Source of the DNA: Mediterranea massiliensis
GTDB lineage: Bacteria; Bacteroidota; Bacteroidia; Bacteroidales; Bacteroidaceae
DNA: 64,000 nt
Assembly: GCA_015060695.1 (NCBI GenBank)
Contig: SUYA01000001.1
Location: 294,686-358,685 of the forward strand
Direction of reading: 5' to 3'
Part shown: piece after piece, positions 30,374-39,047 of the stretch
Layout: the number at the start of each line of letters is the position of its first letter
Numbering within the stretch: position 1 is the first letter of the stretch
Program-made: the position numbers and the translations under genes
Notes under the pieces: generated by a model
What the model saw: the letters and a program-made list of their open reading frames with translations, nothing else
What the model was told of the DNA's origin: nothing
Database searches by the model: none

Positions 30374-31363
30374 TTATTTACAGAGATATTGGATTATTTT
30401 CATTAATAATAGAATCATTCGTCTCTTATTAAGAGATTTTGTTTTTACTGTATAAATATGATTATTTTTTGAAATGTCATTTAAATACGCAGTCAATAGA
30501 AACGATTCTTTATTTGTTAAATGATAATCTGCTAACAAAGAAAAATCTATTAATAATGTACGGATTAGTGATTGATATGTTTTTTGCGATCTCTGAACAA
30601 AAACATTTCCATATTTATTCCCAAAGAATTTCTTGTAAAAATTTTCACCAATAGCCCCTTCTATTAATCTTTTGCCAACAGAACTTCCTTGCCATATACC
30701 TTTATCATGTATTCGATACACAGAAAAGAAATCATCCATAATATAAGCTGCTCCTTGTTCTAAATGTATAATTCTTCTGAAGTCTTCACCCCGCAATGCA
30801 CAATCTTCAAATGTTCCAACAACTTCTTTATAACATTTCGGTAATCCATTTATGAATATCGTATTTCTTACCAAAATGGATGATGTATGAACAAATGGCA
30901 TTTTATAATTTAAATAATCATCAAAACTATAAGTTTTTCCTGTTTTATCTTTAGGAATCACATATCCATCTAATTTATCATTCTTCAAGTAATAAGTATT
31001 AGCACCACATATCGAATACTTAGGATGAGAATCAAGAAAATCAACTTGTTCCTGAAGCATTGTATCTTTTATCCAATAATCATCACCATCCAAAAACGTA
31101 AAATATTGACTTTGCAATCCATCAAAAATACGATTAGAATTAGCTAATGAACCTAAATTTACTGGAGTTGTCATTAATTCTATTATTTCCGGATAACAAG
31201 TTTGGTAATCAGATAATATATTAATGGTATTGTCTGATGAGCAATCATCAGCTATTATAATCTTATAATCAAAATTAGTTTTTTGTGATAATACACTATC
31301 TAAAGCCTGTGCAATATATTTTTCTAAATTATATGTAGTAATACATATAGCTACTTTAATCAT
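30374..31363 (-). CDS. Glycosyltransferase family 2
   Basis: VAICITTYNLEKYIAQALDSVLSQKTNFDYKIIIADDCSSDNT. Confidence 0.92.
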   Translation of the reverse strand: MIKVAICITTYNLEKYIAQALDSVLSQKTNFDYKIIIADDCSSDNTINILSDYQTCYPEIIELMTTPVNLGSLANSNRIFDGLQSQYFTFLDGDDYWIKDTMLQEQVDFLDSHPKYSICGANTYYLKNDKLDGYVIPKDKTGKTYSFDDYLNYKMPFVHTSSILVRNTIFINGLPKCYKEVVGTFEDCALRGEDFRRIIHLEQGAAYIMDDFFSVYRIHDKGIWQGSSVGKRLIEGAIGENFYKKFFGNKYGNVFVQRSQKTYQSLIRTLLIDFSLLADYHLTNKESFLLTAYLNDISKNNHIYTVKTKSLNKRRMILLLMKIIQYLCK

Positions 31364-32888
31364 TTTTTTTCTTAATAATGAATTGTTTGACTAAATTGAT
31401 ACTATAAAAGTAATATTCACTTTTTCCAAAGAACAAAAAGATTATGAATATACTTTCTAATAAAGACAAGAATACTTTTATTATAAATTCTATATATATA
31501 TTATTCATTCGTAAATGAGAAATCAAAAAATATTGAATAGCTACAATCATAATAAAAGCTAAGAATATCTTTATATGCATATAATAATATGAAAATGGAG
31601 AAGTTGCATATTTGTTTTTAAATAATAATTTCGTCTTTAATATCAATTGTACAACTTGTGTGCAAACAGTTCCTAAAAAAATACCAACTATACCTATTTT
31701 AAGTCCAAAAACAAAAGCAACAATAAGATTAAGAGTACTACCTAATATTGCAATATTTCTATCTTGCTTAAATAATCCTGATACCTCCAAATACTGCCAT
31801 AAAGGAACACTTGTCACATCAAGATAAATATTCAATATAGCTACCGTTATTATTACACTAGACATTACAAATTCTTCTCCTAACCATAACTTTATAAACA
31901 AATCACCTACACTCATTAAAATTGTCGACATTACAATTGCATATGTAAAAAATATAAATGTGAGACGTTTCAATACAGAAATACATCTTTCAGAAGATTC
32001 AGATACAGACAAATTTCCAATGCTTGCAGTAATGGCATTTGATATTTGATTCCGTAATATTTTAAAAGGAGAAAATAGCATCACATAATTACTATAATAA
32101 CCAACTTGTATAGTGCTGACAAGAGTTGATATTAAAACATTTGTAGAAGAACTAGTAATTACACCTGATAATCTTTTTATAAAGATATTTTTTATATTTC
32201 TGAATACATCTTTTCGTTCCTCTTTTTCCAATTTCTCCTTAAAATCTAAATAAGTATAGTGTCTATCCACATATTTAGAAATCGTGAAATTGGTAATAAT
32301 ACTTTGAGAAATTAACACAATTAAATATATAACATAATTTTCTGTAGTTATCAATAAATAGATGGTAATACCGGTAAATATAAGTCTTATAATAGCAGTA
32401 ATTATTGAAATAATATATTGCTTCTGATCAACATTCAACAAAGCTGTCTTGTAAGAAAATAGATAAGAGCTTGAAGTGTTTATTACAAACAAAATAAAAA
32501 CCAATCTTATATATGATATAGGATATTCTATATCAGTGATTAAATACTGAATAAAGGGTAGTAGTATCAAACCAATTATCAACGTTCCTATTGCTATATA
32601 ATGATAAGCAGAACGGAACAACGACATCAATTGACTAATCTTTTTATAATCAGACTCATACATAGGTTGATATAAACTATAAATAATAGCCATACCAACA
32701 CCTAACTCAGCCAAAGACATCATAGTTATCACTTCTGAAAATAGACCATTCAGTCCTAAGACCTCGACCCCTAAATGTCTTATTAAAAATATCCGAGTTA
32801 CAAAAGATATAGCAGTATTCAATACCACCACTAATATACCATATAAAGAATTCTTTATACTTTTATGGGTTCTTGATTCTTCAACCAT
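31356..32888 (-). CDS. Wzx-type polysaccharide flippase
   Basis: ~510 aa multi-TM MOP-superfamily protein, LGVEVLGLNGLFSEVITMMSLAELGVGMAIIYSLYQP. Confidence 0.88.
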   Translation of the reverse strand: MVEESRTHKSIKNSLYGILVVVLNTAISFVTRIFLIRHLGVEVLGLNGLFSEVITMMSLAELGVGMAIIYSLYQPMYESDYKKISQLMSLFRSAYHYIAIGTLIIGLILLPFIQYLITDIEYPISYIRLVFILFVINTSSSYLFSYKTALLNVDQKQYIISIITAIIRLIFTGITIYLLITTENYVIYLIVLISQSIITNFTISKYVDRHYTYLDFKEKLEKEERKDVFRNIKNIFIKRLSGVITSSSTNVLISTLVSTIQVGYYSNYVMLFSPFKILRNQISNAITASIGNLSVSESSERCISVLKRLTFIFFTYAIVMSTILMSVGDLFIKLWLGEEFVMSSVIITVAILNIYLDVTSVPLWQYLEVSGLFKQDRNIAILGSTLNLIVAFVFGLKIGIVGIFLGTVCTQVVQLILKTKLLFKNKYATSPFSYYYMHIKIFLAFIMIVAIQYFLISHLRMNNIYIEFIIKVFLSLLESIFIIFLFFGKSEYYFYSINLVKQFIIKKKND

Positions 32889-32894
32889 TAGATA

Positions 32895-33314
32895 TTATTT
32901 CTTTCTAAATTCAAGAAATTCATCATAGCTGTATATATAATCTGCATTTTGATAAACTTCTGATGCCAATACCATACACACTGCTCCTGATGAAAAATCA
33001 TCTAATTCTCGCCACATTCCAGGTTTAACATACAATCCTTGATAAGGACGATTTAAAAAGAATGAACGTTTTAGTTTTCCATCATCTAATGTTACCCGAA
33101 AAGAACCAGATGCCGCAATTATCAATTGGTGCAATTCTTTGTGTGCATGCGAACCACGTGACTCTCCACCTGGTACATCATACAAATAATAAACTCGTTT
33201 TACATCAAACGGCAAAGTTTCTCCATTTTGTACTACACTAAGATTCCCTTTTCGGTCACTATGATGTTTATCCATTTCTATTATAGAGCAATCAAAAACA
33301 TTAAATTTCTCCAT
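32895..33314 (-). CDS. FdtA/QdtA-like cupin sugar ketoisomerase (copy with HAH motif)
   Basis: RKGNLSVVQNGETLPFDVKRVYYLYDVPGGESRGSHAHKELHQLIIAASGSF. Confidence 0.88.
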   Translation of the reverse strand: MEKFNVFDCSIIEMDKHHSDRKGNLSVVQNGETLPFDVKRVYYLYDVPGGESRGSHAHKELHQLIIAASGSFRVTLDDGKLKRSFFLNRPYQGLYVKPGMWRELDDFSSGAVCMVLASEVYQNADYIYSYDEFLEFRKK

Positions 33315-33720
33315 TAAATTTCAATTTTAAATATTCCGAAAAGTCATTAATATAATCATCTGGGTTATAATCTGTTGAAGCGAACTCTAAAGCAAAGGAA
33401 TTCGTAGAAAAATTATTCATTTCTCGCCATAATCCTTTTGGTATATATAGAGCATAATATGAACGATTTAATGTAAAGATTTTACTTTCTATACCATCAT
33501 TCACTATCACATCAAAACCACCGGAAAGAGCAATAATAAATTCTTCTGTATTTCTAAAAGCATGACCACCACGACTCTCTCCACCTGGAACATCATATAT
33601 CCAATATGTTCTCTTTATCTCAAATGGTATATGGTTATTTTGCTCAACGAAAGAGAGATTACCACGTGCATCCAAAAATTTTGGAAGTTCTATAAGTTTA
33701 CATTTATTTAATCCGAACAT
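33301..33720 (-). CDS. FdtA/QdtA-like cupin protein, divergent paralog (HAF motif)
   Basis: ARGNLSFVEQNNHIPFEIKRTYWIYDVPGGESRGGHAFRNTEEFIIALSGGF. Confidence 0.86.
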   Translation of the reverse strand: MFGLNKCKLIELPKFLDARGNLSFVEQNNHIPFEIKRTYWIYDVPGGESRGGHAFRNTEEFIIALSGGFDVIVNDGIESKIFTLNRSYYALYIPKGLWREMNNFSTNSFALEFASTDYNPDDYINDFSEYLKLKFNGEI

Positions 33721-33847
33721 CTTTATAAATTAATATTTTTTAAGCTTAAGCCTTCCTAATATTTTTATTATTTTAATTTATCTATGTCAAATATTATAAA
33801 TATGATTATAAAATAATTATAATTCATATCTAATGTAGTTTTATTCG

Positions 33848-34105
33848 GTAAGCGTCCAAAAATGACGTGTCTATAGAAAACGATGCTTTGGAGCACCTAT
33901 TTCGATAGGTACACACATCATTGAGGACAATTTTTAATGATTATTAATTTTATAAGTAAAGCTTGGCAGGTGTCAAATTCTGCCAGTTGGTTCTTCCTGA
34001 AGCAATCGCTTGCAAGAAGTCACAAATATACTGTCTTGCGGACAAACCAAGTAGTCGGCAAGTTTCAATAATTGTATAAAAGATTGCGGATGCTTTTGCA
34101 GCAAG
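33848..34105. mobile_element. Truncated IS66-family remnant (copy A)
   Basis: End GTAAGCGTCC. Minus strand encodes ASAIFYTIIETCRLLGLSARQYICDFLQAIASGRTNWQNLTPAKLYL*, a TnpC-like C-terminus. Confidence 0.7.
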
Positions 34106-34187
34106 CCTAATAATAAGAATAAGGAGTTTTACATTCTACTGGATACTTCGTTCGTTCACGAGATTTCTCTGGATTTATATATTAGAA

Positions 34188-34526
34188 TTACTTTAGATTC
34201 TTTATGATTTGGTTTATATATTTATCGCTTACATTGCTTATTTCATTTTTATCATAAAGTGTTACCAGGTTTACATGGATGCAATCAGATTCTATTATTT
34301 GAACATTAAATGTTATGACTCGTAATCCTCCACTTTTACCCTTTCCTTTCGAAGATACGGCCATTCGTACTTTACGTTTGCCTCCACCTAAATCCACTCC
34401 TTGAAAAGGGTTTTCTTTGATTGCTGTCAAGAAAAAAGCAAAATCATCTACAAACGTTTTATATTTCTTGGTAAAACGCTTGGCTTGTCGTTCAAATTCA
34501 TCGGAAACTCTTACGATAACATCCAT
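34188..34526 (-). CDS. RelE/ParE-superfamily type II toxin-like protein
   Basis: FERQAKRFTKKYKTFVDDFAFFL...GGKRKVRMAVSSKGKGKSGGLRVITF; paired with 34526..34795. Confidence 0.78.
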   Translation of the reverse strand: MDVIVRVSDEFERQAKRFTKKYKTFVDDFAFFLTAIKENPFQGVDLGGGKRKVRMAVSSKGKGKSGGLRVITFNVQIIESDCIHVNLVTLYDKNEISNVSDKYINQIIKNLK

Positions 34527-34795
34527 TATTTGATTGATCTTAATTCTGACAACAAATCATCGGCTGATTTCAAGGGTTTTCCATCTTGAATAGAGGTCTG
34601 AATATCTTTCCAACCCTTCTCTATTGTATTGCAAATATATGCTTGCTGACGCGAAATATCATCGGCATACATTTCATCCTCCATGAAACGTTTCAATAAC
34701 GCTTTACGCACACCGACCTTTTGACTTTGAATCAATGCCCAAAGAGCATCAATAGTAGAAATAGGTTGTTCTGAATAATTCATTATCGTTGCCAT
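34526..34795 (-). CDS. Cognate antitoxin-like protein
   Basis: 89 aa, immediately upstream of and touching the toxin ORF; ends SADDLLSELRSIK. Confidence 0.7.
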   Translation of the reverse strand: MATIMNYSEQPISTIDALWALIQSQKVGVRKALLKRFMEDEMYADDISRQQAYICNTIEKGWKDIQTSIQDGKPLKSADDLLSELRSIK

Positions 34796-35010
34796 AATAC
34801 AATCAACTTTTGTTTAACTCACCACAAAGAAACAAATAATTTCTGGAAGTTCCTAAAGAATCAAGATTATTTCATCATTTTCAATATTATAATACTCTGC
34901 TCCGGTTCTTTCTATTCATTCAGGTAGCGAACGATGCGGAGGTAGTAACTGATTTTTATATCTTGCCGAATTGTACTTCGTAGCAAGTGCGGATGCTGAT
35001 TCTCAACAAA

Positions 35011-35150
35011 ACTATGACGGGATGACAACTATGACATGTTTTTTCTATAATATATATTATATATACGTATTAATATATGTTAATATATATATTATATATA
35101 CATATATAAGTTTATAGAAAAGGTTGTCATACTTGTCATCTTGTCATTCC
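35011..35150. repeat. Large AT-rich dyad with mirrored triplets of ATGAC/GTCAT
   Basis: Left ATGAC at 35014, 35022, 35031; right GTCAT at 35126, 35135, 35143; inner arms TTTTCTATAA / TTTATAGAAAA; TA-rich core. Confidence 0.85.
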
Positions 35151-35166
35151 TTACTACCCGTTTATA

Positions 35167-35224
35167 CCGAGTTAACTCGGCTCGTGAACGGAGTTAACTC
35201 GGTGCGCCTACGGAGTTAACTCCG
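35167..35224. repeat. Three GAGTTAACTC palindromes at 22-bp pitch
   Basis: CCGAGTTAACTCGG 35167-35180, GAGTTAACTC 35191-35200, CGGAGTTAACTCCG 35211-35224. Confidence 0.93.
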
Positions 35225-36295
35225 CTCAAAGCTTCCGTGTGTTCCGTAATACCTCGCATACCACTGTGCAAAGGCTCGTAGACCTTCTCGGAGGGATGTG
35301 GAGGGCTTGAAGCCGAAATCTTCTTCTAAAGCGGTGGTGTCGGCGTAGGTTACGGGGACATCGCCGGGTTGCATCGCTACCAACTCTTTGTGGGATTCGA
35401 AGTCGTAATCGGCAGGTAAGACTTTGGCGGAAATGAGTTCTTCCTGAAGGATGGTTACGAAATCTAACAGGTTCTCCGGGCTGTTGTTGCCGATGTTATA
35501 TACTTTATAGGGCGGGATGGGTAGGCCATCTTCGCCGGTCTCTTTCTCTGGGGCGTGCTGCATGATGCGGACAATGCCTTCGACAATGTCATCGACATAG
35601 GTGAAGTCTCTCTGGCAATGGCCGTAGTTGAATATCCGGATGTTCCCTCCTTCACGGAGTTTGTTTGTGAAACCGAAGTAGGCCATGTCGGGACGGCCGG
35701 CAGGGCCATAGACGGTGAAGAAGCGTAGGCCAGTGCTGGGGATGTTATAGAGTTTACTGTAGGCGTGGGCCATCAACTCGTTGCTCTTCTTGGTGGCGGC
35801 ATACAAGGAGACGGGGTTATCGACTTTGTCGTCGGTGCTGTAGGGCACTTTCTTGTTGCTGCCATAGACGGAGGAGGAGCTGGCATAGACCAGATGTTCT
35901 ACTTCATGGTGACGGCAGGCTTCCAGGATGTTGTAGAAGCCAATGAGGTTGCTCTCTATGTAGGCATCGGGATTGGTGATGGAGTAGCGTACACCGGCCT
36001 GGGCTGCGAGGTTTACCACTACGGCTATCTGATTTTCTGTGAAGATCTTCTCTAATGTCTCTTTGTCGGCTATGGAGGCTTGTACAAAAGTCCAATCACC
36101 GTCTGATGTTTTTATCTCTTTCAGGCGTTCGTACTTGAGGTTGACATCGTAGTAGTCGCTGAGGTTGTCGATGCCGATTACTTTGATATTCGCTACTTCC
36201 TTGAAGAGGCGTTTGACCAAGTTGCTGCCAATGAAGCCGGCGGCACCGGTTACCAAGATAGTTTTGTTTTCTAATGAAATGTTATAGGGGAGCAT
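35216..36295 (-). CDS. UDP-glucuronate 4-epimerase-like NAD-dependent epimerase
   Basis: VTGAAGFIGSNLVKRL, YASSSSVYGSNKKVPYSTDDKVDNPVSLYAATKKSNELMAH, TGLRFFTVYGPAGRPDMAYF. Confidence 0.9.
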   Translation of the reverse strand: MLPYNISLENKTILVTGAAGFIGSNLVKRLFKEVANIKVIGIDNLSDYYDVNLKYERLKEIKTSDGDWTFVQASIADKETLEKIFTENQIAVVVNLAAQAGVRYSITNPDAYIESNLIGFYNILEACRHHEVEHLVYASSSSVYGSNKKVPYSTDDKVDNPVSLYAATKKSNELMAHAYSKLYNIPSTGLRFFTVYGPAGRPDMAYFGFTNKLREGGNIRIFNYGHCQRDFTYVDDIVEGIVRIMQHAPEKETGEDGLPIPPYKVYNIGNNSPENLLDFVTILQEELISAKVLPADYDFESHKELVAMQPGDVPVTYADTTALEEDFGFKPSTSLREGLRAFAQWYARYYGTHGSFERS

Positions 36296-36317
36296 TTGTT
36301 TCGGTTGTTTTGTTATT

Positions 36318-37469
36318 TCAGTCGTTCACAAAGCGGGCACCATCGTCGGGCTTTACCCAGAATACTTGGAAGGTTTCTTTGTATTCGGGGTATTCTTTCA
36401 GGTATTGTTCGGTGAGTTCTTTTTCTATCGCGTCTTTGTACTTGGGGTCAACCAATGCGATGACGGCGCCTTTGAAGCCGGCACCGGAGAAACGACCGCC
36501 ATAGATGCCTTGAAGGGGGCGCATGATATTATAGATGCTGATGAGTTCGGGGCTGCCGCATTCGTAGTTATGGATGGAGCTTTCGCAACTGTCGAATGAG
36601 AGCTTGCCGAAGAGTTGGAGGTTACCGCTCTCCCAGGCGGTAACGCCTTGACGGACGCGACGGTACTCGCTATAGAAGTGGGAGGCGCGCTTGGCAAAGC
36701 GCAAGGGCATCATGTCGCGAGTGTTGTCGAAGGTTTCCTTAGGGATGTCGCGAAGGTAGGTCTTCTCGAAGGTTTTGAGGGGTTGCTGCTGGTAGGCAAG
36801 CATGTTCCAAGCGGCGGTCTTGCACTCGAAGACTCTCAGGTTGTAGTCGGAGTTGACTAAGCTTCGGCTCAGCCCGCTGAAGAAGATGCCGATTTCAAAG
36901 TCGGGCATACGGGGGTTCTTCTTGATGATGCGCCATTCGTTGCTGTCGCAATCCAGGAACAGGAGGCCGTCTTGCTTGCCTAAGGCGATGCAGGCCTGGT
37001 CGAGCAGGCCGTTATTCAGGCCGATGTATTCGCGTTCGGCTTCGGAGGCTATCTGTACGACTTCGAAGGGTTGCAACTTGATGTGGTTGGCTTTGGCAAA
37101 GGCCATCACATAGGCTATCAGAACGGCAGCGGAGGAGCTGAGGCCGCCTACAGGTAGGGAGCCTTGAAGCACACCGTCGATGCCGTAGGTGAGTTCGAAG
37201 CGTTTCTTCAGGGCGTACTTGGCGCCACGGGCGTAGTCGCCCCAGTGTTTCTCTTTTACTTCGGTACGGCGGGATATGTCGAAGTGGACGTCGCCGTCGA
37301 AGCTGCGTGAGGTGAGGTTGACCTGGGAGTCTTCGCGCACATTGAACCAAAGGTCGATGCCTTTATTGATGGCAAAGCCGGTGACAAGGCCGTGTTGGTG
37401 ATCGACGTGGGCGCCTAAGGGGCAGACACGGTAGGGGCTAAAAATGTGGTATTGGTAGTTATTTTCCAT
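36318..37469 (-). CDS. GHMP kinase, galactokinase/galacturonokinase-like
   Basis: SPYRVCPLGAHVDHQHGLVTGFAIN, LPVGGLSSSAAVLIAY, GGRFSGAGFKG. Confidence 0.85.
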   Translation of the reverse strand: MENNYQYHIFSPYRVCPLGAHVDHQHGLVTGFAINKGIDLWFNVREDSQVNLTSRSFDGDVHFDISRRTEVKEKHWGDYARGAKYALKKRFELTYGIDGVLQGSLPVGGLSSSAAVLIAYVMAFAKANHIKLQPFEVVQIASEAEREYIGLNNGLLDQACIALGKQDGLLFLDCDSNEWRIIKKNPRMPDFEIGIFFSGLSRSLVNSDYNLRVFECKTAAWNMLAYQQQPLKTFEKTYLRDIPKETFDNTRDMMPLRFAKRASHFYSEYRRVRQGVTAWESGNLQLFGKLSFDSCESSIHNYECGSPELISIYNIMRPLQGIYGGRFSGAGFKGAVIALVDPKYKDAIEKELTEQYLKEYPEYKETFQVFWVKPDDGARFVND

Positions 37470-38205
37470 ATTTCTCGCAGGCTTCTTTATAGGTATCTAA
37501 GGAACCGATGTCGAAACGGAGGTTCTCGCCGGTTCCGGCCATGGGCCAGGCGTACATCGTGGTGTGGTCGCAGAGGTAGTGGGCCAGGTTGCCGGGGGCG
37601 TCTTTGCCGCAACCGTTCTTCACGGCATGCCGCACTAAGTCGAGGTCTTTCTTCAGGTAGATATAGAAGGGGGGAACGGCCCAAGTGGATTTGGGGGTTT
37701 CCGGTTTCTCTTCCATGTTGATGACTCGATTGTTTTCGTCGAGTACCACTACGCCGGTGCGTTGCAGTTTGCTGATTTCTTTCTGCTCGTGGCAGATGAT
37801 GCAGGAGCTGTTCTTTTCTTTGGCGAACTTAACAAAGTCGGCAAAGGTGAAGAATAGCAGGTTATCGGCGGCTACCACCAACAGGTCGTCGTTTATCTGC
37901 TGCTTCTCCATGGCAAAGAGCAGGTCGCATACGGCTCCTAAGCGGGTGTCGTTGCTCTCGGTGCCGTCATCGACGATGGTGACGGGTTTGGTATAGTGTT
38001 GTTCGCTTGCCCATTCTTCGAAGATGTGGGCAAACTTGTGGTTGGTGATGATGATGTGTTCATCTATCTCAGGAATGCGGTCGATGTCATCGAGCATGCG
38101 TCCCAGGATGGTGCTCTCCCCTATCTTCAGCAAGGGCTTGGGGAAATTCTGCGTCAGTGCGCCCAAACGGGTGGCGTAACCGGCAGCAATTACGATGTTT
38201 TTCAT
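37459..38205 (-). CDS. Sugar-phosphate nucleotidyltransferase
   Basis: MKNIVIAAGYATRLGALTQNFPKPLLKIGESTILGRMLDDID. Confidence 0.88.
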   Translation of the reverse strand: MKNIVIAAGYATRLGALTQNFPKPLLKIGESTILGRMLDDIDRIPEIDEHIIITNHKFAHIFEEWASEQHYTKPVTIVDDGTESNDTRLGAVCDLLFAMEKQQINDDLLVVAADNLLFFTFADFVKFAKEKNSSCIICHEQKEISKLQRTGVVVLDENNRVINMEEKPETPKSTWAVPPFYIYLKKDLDLVRHAVKNGCGKDAPGNLAHYLCDHTTMYAWPMAGTGENLRFDIGSLDTYKEACEKYGK

Positions 38206-38322
38206 ACTAAAAAAGAAGGAAGTGGCTGTAGCGAACTTCGAGGATATTCAAAATGTATCTCTGCCCGATGATTGGGGAATCATCGAGGAAAGGGTTTATT
38301 ATGAAAGGGTATATTTCAGAAA

Positions 38323-38730
38323 TTAAAGTTCGACCAACATGGCAACTTTGTCAACAAAGTGTTTAGTTGGTTTCATAATGGAATCTACATCATCTTTAGA
38401 AAAATCATACAGGTCATTATAATCACCTTTAGAACGCCAATTTAATAATTTTGCATAAACACGGAATTCTTCTATTGAAACAATACCTGTCCTAACTATA
38501 TGTTCGGAAAATTGGCCAATTACTCCAGAATGAGACTTTGCAGAGATATGTTTATAAAGCAACAAGGCACTGGCTGAATAGAAACAAGCATAATACAAAC
38601 GATTAATGACAGAATTCCATTGAGATGCATCGTAAAGGACACATGCCGCTTGATATACTTCTTGTGCTTTTTCCAAACGATAACGTACATAAGCTGTCAT
38701 ACCATTCTCTATTTCTATCTCTTTACTCAT
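38323..38730 (-). CDS. HEPN domain protein (HEPN/MNT pair)
   Basis: RLEKAQEVYQAACVLYDASQWNSVINRLYYACFYSASALL; adjacent to an MNT protein. Confidence 0.88.
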   Translation of the reverse strand: MSKEIEIENGMTAYVRYRLEKAQEVYQAACVLYDASQWNSVINRLYYACFYSASALLLYKHISAKSHSGVIGQFSEHIVRTGIVSIEEFRVYAKLLNWRSKGDYNDLYDFSKDDVDSIMKPTKHFVDKVAMLVEL

Positions 38731-39047
38731 AGTAAAATTGCTTCCGATTGCACATATTTGTAAAATGGTGTGATAGAGTGATTAGAATGCCAATCTTTCA
38801 TGCCGTATGCAAACAACTGAATGGCTTGACCGGTTTGCACCATCAATTCACAGATATGATCCATGAATTTTTCTTCTTCTTTGAAAGTTAGTTTATCTTG
38901 TGGAGACAATACCAAAACATCCCAATCAGAATCCTCACGGGCTTCACCTCGAACTCGTGAACCATAAAGCCAAACTTGTGCATTGGAATCTACTTCATGC
39001 ACATTACGCTTAATCTGTTCTGACATGGTTTGGTAATCTACTTTCAT
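38727..39047 (-). CDS. MNT-type minimal nucleotidyltransferase
   Basis: VWLYGSRVRGEAREDSDWDVLVL; start trimmed to MKVDYQ. Confidence 0.88.
   Translation of the reverse strand: MKVDYQTMSEQIKRNVHEVDSNAQVWLYGSRVRGEAREDSDWDVLVLSPQDKLTFKEEEKFMDHICELMVQTGQAIQLFAYGMKDWHSNHSITPFYKYVQSEAILL

Noticed and set aside
33301-33720. Assembly duplication of the FdtA-like gene
   Set aside because: The two cupins differ at most positions, so they are real paralogs.
35167-35224. CRISPR array or terminator
   Set aside because: Palindromes are short with no T run, and the intervals are too short for spacers.
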